Position numbers and translations under genes: made by a program. The notes below the pieces were generated by a model that was not told where the DNA came from, ran no database searches, and saw only the letters and a list, made by a program, of their open reading frames with translations. A stretch of DNA of 64,000 nucleotides from Prinsepia uniflora (taxonomy: Eukaryota; Streptophyta; Magnoliopsida; Rosales; Rosaceae), in NCBI GenBank assembly GCA_032719365.1, contig CM064870.1:43308194-43372193 (forward strand). Reading direction: 5' to 3'. Shown here piece after piece: positions 1 through 12,896 of the stretch (the first letter of the stretch is position 1; each line of letters starts with the position of its first letter).

Positions 1-757
1 ACTGCTACTGTGCTTTTGATTGGTTCATTGAGAGGGTTTGCTACTTTGCTTTGACTGTCTTTACCGTTTTGGGTTTCTTTTTTTCTGTCAAATTTCAAGA
101 TTTTCAATGTTGCGTAGTGTATCCTTCTGATTTAACGGAAAATAACTTTGTTAGCTAATATGGTATCTAGAACGTCATGCTTAATATTATTGTGGAACAA
201 GGGAAAAGTAACAACTTTTTTATTTTTCTTCCTTTAATTTTAAGTTTCATATATTGTACAATTACAGAAGAAGTTTATTGAATGGTTGATGGACCCTACT
301 GGGATGGAAGTGAGGGTTTGATCCTTGGATAAAGTAGGCACACAACACCAATCAAGTAAATCTATCAGTATCAATGATAGGCCTCCCAAGCTGGGTGTGT
401 TGATGACTTAAGTAGCAAGAAAGTGTATCTACACTCTACACCCCTTAGTTCAAATATCACCTGTTGGTTACATAACATAATATGGACTAGAAGAATGAAG
501 TTTGCATACTAATGATTGGAGCCCAATTTGAATAGCGTTTTGGCTAATGCTCATTTTTTTTTTTTAAACAGCCATTGCATGTGTATTTTCTTGATTGGTT
601 AATGCAGATTCCACTGATGTATTTTCTTTTTGTTTGTAATTTTTGTATGTTGAGTTAGAACAATCCCTAAGAGTCTATATCTTGTTAGTTTGTATGCATT
701 CTGAAGAAAGGATGTATTTCTCTGTTAAAAACCCTGTTTCCTTGACGTTCTATTAAG
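1..757 (+). other. Intron of the CID-domain gene (partial, 5' part off window)
   Basis: No exon is visible here. The downstream exon starts after an AG at 756-757 and enters the protein in the middle of the CID domain, so the start codon and first exon must lie upstream of the window. The stretch is AT-rich with poly-T tracts, as expected for a plant intron. Confidence 0.7.
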
Positions 758-3700
758 CTTTGTCGCATTGGTGTATATTTCACCGGAGCAAAGCAGAACT
801 GGTTGTGGCAACATGGGAGAAACAATTTCATAATGCACAGCTGGTTCAGAAAGTTCCTTTATTGTACCTTGCAAATGACATCCTACAGAACAGTAAGCGT
901 AAAGGAAATGAATTTGTGTCGGAGTTTTGGAAGGCTCTTCCAGGAGCACTTAAAGCTGTTATCGAGGAAGGCGATGATCATGGAAAGAATGTTGTGTCTA
1001 GATTAGTAAGACTCTCGATTTGTTTTGTTTCTGATAACCAATCTAGTCTCCTGATAAAATGACTATAACCATGATTAAAAACAAAAAGTGTTATACTTAT
1101 GCCTTGTAATTAAGAGTTTGCATATTTACTATTTTCAAGCATAAGTGCGTGGACAAGAAATAGGATTTGGTCATTTGATGTCTACTTTTATATATGACGA
1201 ATTTCGTCTTCCCTCCTTTTACCTGGACCAGTGAATGGTTGCTGATTATACATTTTGATCATGTGAAGCAATCTAAGAATTTTTACCGAGTTGTAAAGCA
1301 GAATGCTTAACTGTGTTTACTACTCCTTACAAAATTGGTAGGTTGGCATATGGGAAGAGAGGCGAGTATTTGGTTCTCGTGCACGGAGCCTCAAAGAACT
1401 AATGCTTGGGGAAGAAGTGCCTCTACCATTGGAATTGAGTGGCAAAAAGCGCTCACGTGCAGTTAGAATTGTAAAAAGAGATTCACGCTCTATCAGAACG
1501 GTGAGGGCAAGCTTTGATTCTTTTCTTAGACCACCAACTGTTTAGAAATAAATCTTTTGTCCTTCTTATTTGAAAGATCACTAATTTAATGTTATTTGGA
1601 AACCAGAAACTTTCTATTGGAGGTTCAGCTGAGAAGATTGTATCAGCATTTCACTTGGTGATCAATGAACATCCCACTGAAGATGCTGAAATGAGTAAAT
1701 GCAAGTCTGCAGTTCACCGTGTAAGGAAGTTGGAGAAAGATGTTGACATTGCCTGTTGTACTGGTAAACTGACGATTCTATATAGTTCACATCTATGGTA
1801 TTGGCTAGAGTAGTTTAGTGGATATATATTTAGCTGTTTCAGAATTACATCCTTTTACATCAGAGAACGTCTTGCTCTGATTTCTAAAATTGTGGTCTCT
1901 GAAGCTTATTTACTTTTATCTTCAGCAAAGGATCCAAAGCGGAAAACTTTAGCGAAAGAACTAGAGGAAGAAGAAAATCTTTTGAAGCAATGTATTGAAA
2001 AACTTAAATTAGTTGAAGCAAGTAGAGTATCACTTGTTTCTCAATTAAAAGCAGCCTTGAATGAACAGGTATTGGATCCTGCTATCATTTTTCTTTAATT
2101 GCTCATTAAGTTTCTAATTCTAAAGCTTGCAATAAGCTCAACAGGGGTGTATGCTGTTGCTGACTTCTTGGAATCTTTTTCAGGAATCGGAACTGGAAAA
2201 TGTTCGAACGCATATGCAGGTATGCCTCTAATGATGCTTTTTTGATTTATTTTGTTTGGTTTCACCTGTTAACCTTTCAAGAGATGTCTGACAAAAAGAA
2301 AATAAAAGCAAAAGATTTATCACGAGATGGGAATGTTCACATCACATGCTATAAACTTTTACCTTCATCACCCGGCTATTGTATTTCTTGGGATTGTTTG
2401 GTGGTTCTGTGGTGTGTTTATCTTCTTTCGTGAGGTAACATCCAACTGGTCACCAGATACTGTTAGAAGAAGGGGTGGTAAAACTTTCCAAGACCCAGTT
2501 AAGGTCATGGACCTGAATGGGTGGTGGCTCATTTAAGTCCAATTAAATGGTTATATATATGGGCAGATGTCGATATTCAAAAATGAGGGCAGATGTTGTA
2601 CATTGGGCTTAGTTTTCAGTAAGTTTGCACTAAAAAAGTAAGGGTGGATTTGTTATCTATCAAACCTTGAGATTTGGTTCTAAGTGGCTATCCATACTTT
2701 TTCGTTAGGAGTATTAAAGTGTCTTACATTCAATAGAAGGCCTCTTTACATGTTAAATGCTCCCAGTAGTTCAACTATGGCGAAGAATTTTGACATTGGG
2801 GCTTTTTTGTGTGTAATGATCGCAGTTATCCTGTTACTCTTGTTAATGTTTTGAGAATGAACTTTGTTATTGTGTGGCCCTAATATGTTATAACCCGAGT
2901 TTGTGGGAGAACTATGTAAATAAGCTGCCAGGTTGGAATCAGTCAATGCGGTTGGTTACCCACCCGATTCCACCACTAGGTTAGATTTTATGGTCTCAAT
3001 TTTCTTTGATCGTTGTGCTCATTAGATACCTGCAAGCTTTGCATTGATCTCAAGCTAGTTTCTGCGATTATGAAATATTGGAAATCAAATTATCTCATGC
3101 ATAAAAGCGTCTGACATGCTGATATATTGTTGTAGTAATGACCACTAGGCATTTATCTTTTGTCCCCCTATTTATTTGATGTTGATATTTGATAATTTAA
3201 AATGTGATTTGTTGAATTGTGCTCTCGATGTCATTAGTGAAACAATTTGTTTAGAGTTGGTACAAATATCTGGAAGAGCATTATTTAGCTTGATTTCCAT
3301 AAAAATAGAGCAATGGATCATGACTGCTATGCTTATATTTATTTTTTGGAGCGTAGGTGGCACAGGCACAGACAGAGGAAGCCACAAACATGCGGAAGCA
3401 GCTAGCTGATGAAGATTATGTATTTAAACCTTCAAGTGCGACAAGTCCACCGACTCCTTCAAATTCTACAGGCGGAAAAACACCTTGGAAATCAGCTGCA
3501 TCCATTGCAGCTTTGGTTGCAGACAAGCTTACCGCATCTAGTTCGTCTCAACTGATTATGACTTCTGTTCTTTCTACTTTTGCTGCTGAAGAAGCGAAGA
3601 ATGCTGGTCTGACAAATCCATCCACGTCTTCAAATTCATCAACATCCATGCCCAACAGTTCAGTCACTGATTCAATGTCCAACCCACCAGTTTCAGATGC

Positions 3701-4106
3701 CAATGTTTATATGTCAGCACAGCCGCCAACTGTGGCAGCTAACCATTTGTTCCAGTCAGCGTTGGTTGCCCAACCCCAGAATCAAGCCCCGACCTCTCAA
3801 GCTCAATTTCACATACTTCACAACCCCTCCCAACAATATTTACAGCCATCCGGAGGAGGGGTCATGAGCCCATATGGTTACGGGAGCATCCCACCTTTGC
3901 CCCTAGGACCACCACCTCCCCCACCTCATATGGCGAGTCCAATGTTGCCTTTATGTCAGCAGCCACAGCAAATGAATCAGCAGCCGGTACAAATTACCCA
4001 GCAGCAACCAATATCCATAACTCAACAGCCGTCACCGGCTCCTAGTTTCCGGCCACTTCAGCGACCTGGAATGGTATATTATGGTCATCCTCATCATTCT
4101 CACTGA
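758..4106 (+). CDS. RPRD1/Rtt103-type CTD-interacting domain protein (5' exon missing)
   Basis: Six exons join in frame with GT-AG borders: 758-1005, 1342-1500, 1607-1763, 1926-2068, 2184-2219 and 3357-4106 (TGA stop). They give about 496 residues. The first part continues a CID (RPR/ENTH-VHS-like) fold: LSHWCIFHRSKAELVV, then LLYLANDILQNSKRKG, then VGIWEERRVFGSR, which closes the domain. Next comes a long charged helix (exons 4-5 and the start of exon 6) matching the coiled coil of RPRD1 proteins. The C-terminal about 200 residues are rich in Ser, Pro and Gln and end in a His-rich tail. Proteins of this family bind the phosphorylated C-terminal domain of RNA polymerase II and act in transcription termination and 3' processing in the nucleus. 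Plant databases often label them ENTH/VHS proteins. No stop or frameshift was seen, so the gene looks functional. The 1.1-kb last intron holds nothing recognised. Confidence 0.9.
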
Positions 4107-5655
4107 AATTGAATCATTTAGGTAGACAGTTTAACCAATGTGAAGTTTGAATAATTTAGATAGTAACCAATGTGATATTCCGATGAAAAAGCTGTGTGCC
4201 GATATCACAAAATTCATTTGGGCTCATTTTTATTTCCTTTTGGGGGGTCAGCATTTTTTGCTGTTATTTTGGGTTCACCGGTTGTTGCTTTTAAGGTCCA
4301 ACATAAAATTTACTGGCTGGATGTATATCCCTCTCATTTTAGAAGGAAATTCTTGTATAATTATTGTCGGTTGTCACCATGGATGAAAAAATCGGCCGAT
4401 ATCGGTGAAATTTCGTCAATATTTCGTTCGTTAAAATTGGCCAGCGACACATAGGGGGGAGGAAATTGAGCAAAATTTCGATATTTTGTTTTGTTTTAAG
4501 CCCTTATATCTCATTATTTGATTAAAACGATTGAGATAGGACTAAATTTAATGAAAATCAGACGTAAAACAAGTGAATTTTAGTTAGATCATGTTGTCGG
4601 ATAGCAAAAACCCGAATCGCAGACCTGCGGGAGGAAGATGATGATTGTTAAGAGTATAAGTTTGTATCCTTTATATATTACGGTGCTTATGTTTTCAATT
4701 AAACTGGGTCAGTTGAGTTGATTTGGGTTTTGCCCCTCAGAACCTGAAGTTCTGGATTCAACCCACCTAGGCACATTTGCTGTTTTTTTTTTTTTTTTTT
4801 CAAATTTTCAACTTTGTTTGTCATTTTTTTCCAATTTTAAATATATCAATTCTTTCCAATTTTTGAACAAAGATTGACTATTTTTTCATTATTTTTTTTT
4901 TCCAATTTTAAATATATTTACTCATTTTATAATTTTACTTCCATTGAAATATTTTTTATGCTTATTGTTATATTTTTAATTATATTAACATTCAATTATA
5001 GTAATTCACTTCAACTTATATTTATATTTAAATTTTATATTATTAGTTATCCTCAGAATCCTATTGTATCATATTATTAATTATATATTTATTATATCAA
5101 AGTCATTTTATAATTTTTATTAGTCCTATATAACTATCATTATGTACTTAAGTTTTTCCTAAAATTTCATTTCAAATTTCTAATTTTTAGACCGAATTTC
5201 CGTCATTTTTTATATTTAGGACGAGATATCCATAAATTTGACTAGCGATATCGATATTTTTATCTTTGTTTGTAACCCAACCAAATATCATCATAAATGG
5301 TGACGCTCCAACCTTATAATAGACAAGACGAACAAGTTCAAAAGTGGCATGACCGACACGCTTGAATGGCAGTCGGCGAATTAGGGTTTGGGTGGGGGTT
5401 CGGGCACCAGTCTCCGGCCAAGATATTGGGACTACCACACAAATATAGTGTCATTTCATTTGTACCTTGACTCTGAAGATTGTATAATATATTCGTAAAT
5501 GGAGGAACATTGCTCTCTGTAGCCTATTAGCATACAAAATTCTATATATTTTTACAAACCCATTTGCATGATGCAAGATTCCAAATTGTACTCACCTCTG
5601 GATTCCTATCATTCTTAACTCAAAAACCACGAAGCAAAGCCAATTTATGCAACAC
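4107..5655. other. Convergent intergenic region, AT-rich
   Basis: This separates the 3' ends of the two host genes, so both 3' UTRs should lie here. It holds poly-T runs near 4780 and 4890 and long AT-rich stretches at 4870-5170. Around 4385-4490 and, inverted, 5195-5275 are weakly similar segments containing GATATCG and TTTCGT-like words. They may be the degraded ends of a small inverted-repeat element, but no target duplication could be fixed. No coding sequence is recognised. Confidence 0.5.
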
Positions 5656-7422
5656 TCAACATTTCAATGCTTTCCTCATAGCAAAATCTTTAACGAAGAG
5701 TGGGAGATGATACAAGATAGCGAAAAGGGCAGAGAGGTGACCATAGGAGAACCAAGCTGGCGGATTCTTCTTGAGAATGGCAGCCACAGTCTTCTTTGCA
5801 AACTCTTCTGACGGGGTTGAGTTGGGACCTTGAGACAGAGTGGCTCTATCACGGATTGCTTTGTCAAAAGGTTTGTATAATTTCCATTCAGGCATCTGGG
5901 TGTAGCTGGATAGAGAAGCACGCCCTAGGTTTGACCTAATTGCTCCAGGAACGACAGTGATCACGTTGATCCCAAACGGCCTCAGTTCCAATCTAATAAA
6001 CATTGATATTTTGAGGATAATTAGAATCATAAGAACGAACCGATAAACTACATACAAACTTTGACAAATCCAAGTGGCAAGGCCTTGACGACAGGGCTAG
6101 AAGAAAACAAGAATCAACGCTAACATTATTCCCCACAACCAGATGATATCAGAAGTTAAAACCTAGATGTCAAAATTCGGTATTAGACTACGTGTACATG
6201 CTTATCTGAAAGGCGGGGAAGATGTCATCCTTCGCATAAAAAAAGGTTTCAGTAATTAGAAACTAAGGCATTCCTCAATCCTCATCTGCTCTGCAGTTCG
6301 AAAACACAAAACTATAATTTTGTGACTGGACTTCTGTCCAATGGACACCAAGAAAAAGTACGTTGTTTTGGTTTGTCGAACCAATATTACTATTAGGGAT
6401 AGAAAATTTATGTACGAAATCATGTTCTTTATTGGTTTTCATTTAAACAAATCGCCCAGACCTTAGAAGACTACCTTCCGACATGTACATTGCGAAACAT
6501 TTTGAATAAGCATTCTCCTATGCCCACCTCTCTGCCCTTTCCGCAAACTTTGACAAAATCATGTTTTTACTTTCATAAGGAAACTGTTAACATGTTATGT
6601 ATTTCATAATATTCAGATGACTCATAATCTTAGAAACAAATTTCAAGCACCAAAAGTTTTACTTTCATTTTTAGATGGAAGGGGGAGCACGAGTAAATAT
6701 AAACCAGAGCATAAGAGAAGTAGGTAATATCAACAACAAGTATGATTCAAGGGGATGCGCAAACCTTAATGAATCAGAAAGTGCTTGAAGAGCGGCTTTG
6801 GACGCTGTGTAAGCACCAGCCCATGGTGTTGGTGCCGAAACAGTAACACTTCCAACATTTACAATCTTTCCTTTTCTCCTTGATGCCATGTGAGGGATAA
6901 CAGCCTGTATCAACCTCATGGAACCTAACAATCAACAGCATAACATGATGGTCAAAAAATAAATATATATGCAATCAATCATCTCGGAAGGAACCGATCA
7001 TGTAAAAGCCAAGGAACACAAATGAAATCGATTAAATTATCATGTAAAAGAATACCAAAAAGTGTGACTGATTTTTAATTTGTACCATAAACATTGGTAT
7101 TAAAAGTATCGTGGAGAGAAGAGAGAGGGATCTCAGCAAGTGGACCAATACATGGAACCCCAGCATTATTGACAAGGACATCAATTCGACCAAACTTTTC
7201 CAGAACATTAGCCACAACATGGGCCACACTCTCATCTGAGACCACATCCAGTTCCTGCAAAAAGAATCTTGGGTCCTCCTCAAGATCACCCATCGACCTC
7301 ACTGACCTGCTCGTAGCCACCACCATACACCCGTCTGCGGCAAACGCTCGCGCCAGCGCATGCCCGATGCCTCTTTCGGAGCACCCAGTGATCAGAACTA
7401 CTGGCTGGCCGTGCAACGCCAT
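5656..7422 (-). CDS. Short-chain dehydrogenase/reductase, 1-acyl-DHAP reductase-like
   Basis: Three exons on the minus strand, 7422-7086, 6924-6765 and 5992-5656, join in phase with GT-AG introns to give 277 residues starting MALHGQPVVLITG. The N-terminal Rossmann motif is TGCSERGIGHALA, which differs from the common TGxxxGxG by the inserted residues typical of this plant subfamily. Other landmarks are the LDV turn after the second strand, the NNAG structural motif, a Ser in VNVGSVTVSAP and the catalytic AYTASKA (Tyr-x3-Lys). Classical SDR enzymes of this group reduce a keto group using NAD(P)H. The closest named family I recognise is NADPH-dependent 1-acyldihydroxyacetone phosphate reductase (AYR1-like), acting in ether or glycerolipid synthesis at membranes; the exact substrate cannot be read from sequence. 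A hydrophobic stretch near the C terminus (HLSALFAILYHLPLFV) could anchor it to a membrane. Length and motifs look intact. Confidence 0.88.
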
Positions 7423-8155
7423 CTGTATTCTGGGTTTTCTGGGATTTTTCTGAAATTGAAAGGCTTTTCAAGCTACTTCACAATAATGGAGTGACCCAGA
7501 TTGAAGGCGAAATTACACCGAAGTTGGGCGTTTTATGCATAAATGGGACTGCACCCAGACTGGATTTGGCTTGTTATTCAAAATACTCTTATCTAGATTT
7601 TCGAGTTCCAATTTGCTTATCCAATACGAAATAACATCATTCCCGTTCTGTCAGATCTATTATACCATAGTTAAAAGTTCTGTCAGATCTATTATACCAT
7701 AGTTAAAGGTAAAACAAAATTTAAATTTTAAATTTAAATTTTTTTTGAAAAATTATTGTTTTTAATTATCTTACTTTAAGTTATATTAGATACTCATATT
7801 ATTTTTAAAATGAGCAAGTGAAAAAAAATTATAAATAGGAGTAATGTTTTCATAAATCTCAATATAATCTTATAATAATAATAAAAAAAGTAATATTGAA
7901 ATCATGATAAATTTTGGTAAGCGTTTTTTAGATTGTTGTTGGACTAGTTTACAATTGGATGACATTAGTTGTAATTTATATAAAAACTATGTTTTATTTT
8001 AAATTGTATAGTCCTTTGACTAGTCAAAGAACCTATGAGTTTAATTTTTCTATATACAAGTTTTTAAATAAATTTATATGTTAGTAAAAACTTATAATTT
8101 AATTGCCCTTGTTTTTTTATTCGATGGCATTTAGAGTGCATCTCTTGTGTGTTTC
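7423..8155. other. Upstream region of the SDR gene, ending at the first retroelement
   Basis: This stretch should carry the SDR promoter and 5' UTR (reading leftward). No unambiguous TATA box was identified among many AT runs. From about 7720 it becomes very AT-rich. No coding sequence is recognised. Confidence 0.5.
7645..7708. repeat. 32-bp tandem duplication
   Basis: Two adjacent copies of a unit beginning GTTCTGTCAGATCTATTATA lie at 7645-7676 and 7677-7708, differing at the last bases. This is a simple recent local duplication about 220 bp upstream of the SDR start codon. Confidence 0.9.
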
Positions 8156-10085
8156 TGTAACGACCCGGATATTTGAGAAAATGAAAATGACGATTTTCCC
8201 CATCTAAGGTTAAAAAGGCTAACTCTTAGAATACTTTTTGAACATGCGGTATGCCGGAAACGGAAGACGAATATAATCCTTGTGGGTCAAGAATACCTAG
8301 GGGCATTTTGGTCATTTTGAACATAGGGGTAGTTTGGTAATTTTACATTTTGGACATGTGAGTCATGTGAGTTTGTTTAGAGGCTTCTCCAAGTTTCCCT
8401 CCCAAACTCTCACCGGCATGCCTTATATATATGGGTGTTGTTTGTATGATGGTAATTGGTGGTGTAGCACCGAAAGGAAGAAAAATGAGAAAGAAAGGAA
8501 GAAAAATGAGAAAGAAAAGAAGAACATGAAAGAATTGGAGAGGTGGGGGAGGAAGCGAGGAAATGAAGAAGAAAAAGAAGAAGAGAAAAAAAGAGAGGGA
8601 GAAACTTATGAGAATTGGTGAAGAAAAGGGAGAAGAACAGTGAGGGTTATGAAGGACCCGTGAGTTCCCAATTATAAGTTTTTGGTTTTGGGGATAGGAA
8701 CCTTGAAAAAAAATACTCTTTTGTTCTTATGGAGTTCTTAGGACCATTTTAAGATTAAAATGACGGAGTTTGGACGTGGAGAAGCTGCAGGTCTGATCCT
8801 TGGAACTTTGGCCAAAACCCAAGAAGTTAGGTCGTGCTTTTGAGGTAAGTTTTCTTTGTTTTGAACTCATAGACCCTCTCATGGAGATCACTAGACGAAT
8901 TTTAGTGGTTGAAATACGAGAAATGATCGAGAAACAATGAAATTCTAGTCGGATCATGTTGTGGGTCACGGACGACCCGGTTGTAGGAAACTGGGTCGAA
9001 CTCGAGGTTGAAGATGAACAGCGATGGTGTGTGGCCACCACGCGCAGATGACATAAGCAGCGTGTGAGGGCGTGTCCATCCGAGTTTGGGGAAGTGTTCA
9101 ACGTGAAAAATGTCCCTCTCTTCGCTCTGAATCCAATGGAATAAGGTTTGAGTTAATTGGACATCGTTTGAAAAAGTTATGCGCGTTTAAAGTTTTTATG
9201 TTTTATTTGCATTTCCTTAATAAATCTTGGAATTTGGGGATAACTAAGGGCTTAAATTATGAATATTTTTGGATCTAAATGAATTGATGTGGTTGAAATA
9301 TGGTGAGTTTCAACTTGAGGAAAGGATGAAGAAATATGAGTATGTTATTAACTATAAGAAAATGATGTTAAGGATTTCACTATTATGTTCTTGGTAAATT
9401 TTTAAGAATATTAAGGAATGGTAATCCTTTTGGAATATTACTAAGTTTCTATAGTAATATTTAATAAAACTATAAATAAGGTTAAAATCTGAGATTAATT
9501 AGGAGTAATCATTAATTAAAATGTTTGATGAATGAAGAATATATATATATATATATATATATATCTATATATATATAGGTATTAAGGATTGTATATAAAT
9601 GTTGGATTATGTGCATACTTTATTGTGGGATTACCTATGGAAAATGAATTTAGAAGATATATTATGATGATAATAGTTTGGTGATCACAAAGAGATAATG
9701 GAATTTAGTATAGGATATTTGTTGCTTATGTGAAGTGATGAATATTGTGTTTATAATTCAATTTGAATAGATGTAATTATATGATTGATTGTCAAGTGGG
9801 TCTAGTTAAATTGGATTTAGTGTTGACTTATAGACAATTAGTTTCAAGTTCGAATCCTAATGACATGTTGTATATATATTTTCCAAAAATTCCCTCATCC
9901 CCTGTAATAATAAAAAAAAATTATATGATTGACTAGAGATTAATTATGATGGATAGATGAAGTTGTGAGGAAATTTACAAAGGGATTTGACAATATTGAT
10001 AGTATTTTGATAAATCTATAATGCGTGATGATGAGGGAAGGAGGATCGATCCAGTTATTACGAAAATTAGGGAAGGGTCCTATCA
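8156..10085 (+). repeat. Left LTR of element F
   Basis: It begins TGTAACGACC and probably ends GGGTCCTATCA, followed two bases later by a decayed primer site. It contains a purine-rich stretch (8475-8615) and an AT microsatellite. The head matches the second F head at 38723 (shared AAAATGAAAATGACGATTTT). The right boundary rests on similarity to other LTR tails in the window. Confidence 0.5.
9540..9577. repeat. (AT)n microsatellite
   Basis: A run of AT dinucleotides interrupted once by a C, inside the left LTR of element F. Confidence 0.95.
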
Positions 10086-10088
10086 AAG

Positions 10089-10100
10089 TGGTATTAGAAA
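10089..10100 (+). other. Decayed primer-binding site of element F (tRNA-iMet type)
   Basis: TGGTATTAGAAA differs at three positions from TGGTATCAGAGC, the site found intact in elements B, C and G here. Two of the changes are C-to-T or G-to-A, the changes expected from methylation-driven decay. Confidence 0.45.
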
Positions 10101-10919
10101 TTTTATTACGAAATACGAGCTTTGTCTTTTAATCATGTTTATGTAATTTCTTTATTAATGATTTGATGCACTTTTATGGAAATTACTGAAACATGTGTTT
10201 TACGAGATGTTTCATAATTGAAGACTTGGCTGAACTATGATTTGGATTTTGGTTTTGATTTATAAAGGCTTCAACTTGATGTTAACTGACAATTGATGAT
10301 TTTCGGGATTCTTTAAATTTATGTTAATACGAGATTGAGAATTGGTTCTAAAATTTAAAAATAATTTTTATGGAGTCGTTTGCAATAGATGATTTGTGAG
10401 ATTCTTCATAATAAGAAATCTAGTTAAAGATCTAGTGTGGAATTTTGTTTGACATATGTGTTGAAGTTATCAAATGATTAAGTAACAATGATTTGAATTT
10501 AGGCTTCAATTGATTGTTGATTATATTTGTTATACAAAGTTTAACAAAAATGGTGTTGGATTTAGATCCGAATATTAAAATGAAGGTTTGGTTATTACGA
10601 ATGAAGGCATGATGGAAATTGACTAGATAAGATTTTAAATGATCGCATGATGGTTTTTGGAAGCTATGATATTCACATGATACATGATGATGATCATGCA
10701 ATTATAGAATGGAGTTATGTTAGGATGGAGTTAATGTGATGATATGATATGGTGGTAAATATGTTGATATATGATAATCGTGACATGTTGATGAATACAT
10801 GATGTCACATGAGACGATGATAATTATGTTAATGACGATAACGTGATGTTGTCATAGAAATGATGATTAACTGTGGTTGTGTGCATGATTGTTTTATGGA
10901 CATGCTACTTTAGATGGTT

Positions 10920-11320
10920 GACTAACGCTCAGATGTTGTATTCCTGAACGGGTTATGGTAGACAATTTTAGATGTCGAGCCAAGGCTCCTTTCCTGAGAT
11001 TGGTATGGTGGCAACGACTAAGATGTCAAACTAGGCCCCTTTTCTAAGTTGGTAGTGGATAATCTCAAACATCGGGCTAGATCCATTTCTTGAGACTGGT
11101 GTGATATGAAATGACCTCTTAGATGTTGAGCTAAGCTCTGGTTCCTGAGTGAGCAGTGGTTGGTTAGTCTCGGACATTGAGTTAGGCTCCAGTCCCAAGG
11201 CTGATAATGGGATAGTCAGTTCTCATTCAGAAGTCGATCGAGACTCCGGTTCCTAAGTGAGGCTACATTCGGACGTAGAGCTGGGCTCCGCTTCTGGAGT
11301 GGCTGGAAGAAATACCCTCC
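10920..11320 (+). repeat. Degenerate tandem array in element F
   Basis: About seven units of roughly 55-65 bp, each with a phrase like AGATGTCGAGC..AGGCTCC..TTCCTGAG..GGT. The second F copy carries the matching array at about 51985-52385. The repeated gagcc/ggctc words make each unit weakly self-complementary. No coding content was seen. Confidence 0.7.
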
Positions 11321-11333
11321 GGGAAAATGTTTG

Positions 11334-12834
11334 TGATAATGCTCAAACTATGAATTAAATTGAACACGTAATTTGAGTATTATGCAATTTAAACCCTTTT
11401 AGTATAGATGTAGTATTGGTAAATACGGATCGTTCTTAATCGGGGAAATTAGGGAACATTAATAATGTGTTAGTAAGAAAGAATAACGAATAAAACAATA
11501 ATGAATTAAAAAATAAATTAATAAATGAATTAACGAATGAAAGAATTAATGAATTAATGAATATAAGAATTAATGAATAAAGAATAAAAGAATAAAAGAA
11601 TAAAGAATAAAGAATAAAGAATAAAGAATAAAAGAATAAAAGAATGAAATGGGGGATTTTGAAAGATTGTAATCTAAAATACATCTTAACCAAACTAAGA
11701 ATTAAATTCAAATTAACAATTACATTATTTAAAACTACTCCTAAAATAAACATATTTTAAACGCAATTTTTACCAACACTCTAATATCATGCTTATATTG
11801 AACCAATCACGAAATCATACCTTCATCATCTCCATTACATGCATACATTTTTATATTATAAATGCACCGAACATCGAATTATTACCTACAATATGATCTA
11901 CCTTAAATTTGTGATTTAATGCTCCGAACAACGGTCAAACATTAAATCTCTTCAACCTTATTCTAAATGCCCCGAACAGCGGATCAACATTTAGTTTCGA
12001 ATTAAAATTTAAGTACTAAAACATATGAAGTAAAAGAAATTCAGAAAGTAAAACATATGGAGATTGTATTCATATTTACAAATATTAGAAAGAAAATACC
12101 CACACATATATGGAATTATAAGTAAAACTAAAACAATAACAAGAATTTAAGTAGAAAAATATGATTTTTCACAAAAATCACCGAACACCCTCATGAAACT
12201 TGTGAAGATAGAAGAAAAATACGAGAAATGCGGTCTTAAAAACTCTTGAATTGCTTTAGAATTACCTAGCCTTGGGTTTTTCTTAAGGAAAGCATAAAAC
12301 TGTAATTAAAGAGAAGTTTAAGAAATTCTAAGAATAAAATAAAGAAAATGAAACTAAAATAACTAATTAAAAGAAGTTACAAATGGCCCCAAAATAAAGA
12401 ACAAAATAGAAAGAAGATGAACTAAAAGAAGAGAGAAAAATTAGAACTAAAAACTACTACAAAAGGAACAAAATGAGGACTAAAGTTGGGACCCATTCAA
12501 CAATGAAAAAGGTCTTCCTATTCATAGAGGAAGTGCCATAATTCAAATAATAAAATACAAAAATTAATTAAAGAAATAAATACAATTAAAATGATGAATA
12601 ATGATGAAATTAGGGATGGTTGGAGCTGAAAATGAGCTGGAAATCTGCAAAAACTAAAGCAAAATAGAGCAAGTGGAAGCAGAGAGTGGTTCGACAGAGA
12701 GCAGTTGAAAAGAAGATTCAGAATTTGGTAGGTGAGAGCTGAAAGAGAGCAGGTAGGCCGGCGTGTCAGGCGCTAAACAAGGAGCGTGGCTTCGCGCGTC
12801 TTGCGCTGACAAGGGCAGGACGCCGCACTGGAAA
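11334..12834 (-). repeat. Left (3') LTR of element E, truncated
   Basis: It matches 33654-37952 of the right LTR once the inserted solo LTR is removed, including TTGAACACGTAATTTGAG, the GAATAAA-rich stretch and a TTCGCGCGTCTTGCGCTGAC block. About 400 bp present at the far end of the right LTR (37953-38354) is missing here, and a smaller deletion lies near 12821. Confidence 0.8.
11570..11645. repeat. (GAATAAA)n-type microsatellite
   Basis: Short tandem AATAAAG/AATAAAAG units inside E's left LTR. A shorter version stands at about 33895-33945 in the right LTR. Confidence 0.9.
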
Positions 12835-12896
12835 TAAATGAACAAGTATAAAAATAAAAGTTATGAACAAGTATAGAAATAAATGAACAAGTATAA
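12835..12896 (-). repeat. Leader repeat of element E, left piece
   Basis: Tandem GAACAAGTATAA-like units (about 12 to 24 bp period) that continue at 33378-33632 beyond element C. This is leader DNA next to the primer site. The copy of TATAA at 12892-12896 is the left TSD of element C. Confidence 0.75.

Noticed and set aside
2200..3409. Several short frames in the last intron of the CID gene
   Set aside because: Flanking exons splice across them with good GT-AG sites and none resembles a known protein.
4385..5275. Possible small inverted-repeat transposon in the intergenic region
   Set aside because: End similarity is weak and no target duplication could be aligned, so it is only mentioned with the intergenic entry.
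8475..8621. Lys/Glu-rich frame in the purine stretch
   Set aside because: Low-complexity GAA/AAG repeats in the F LTR.
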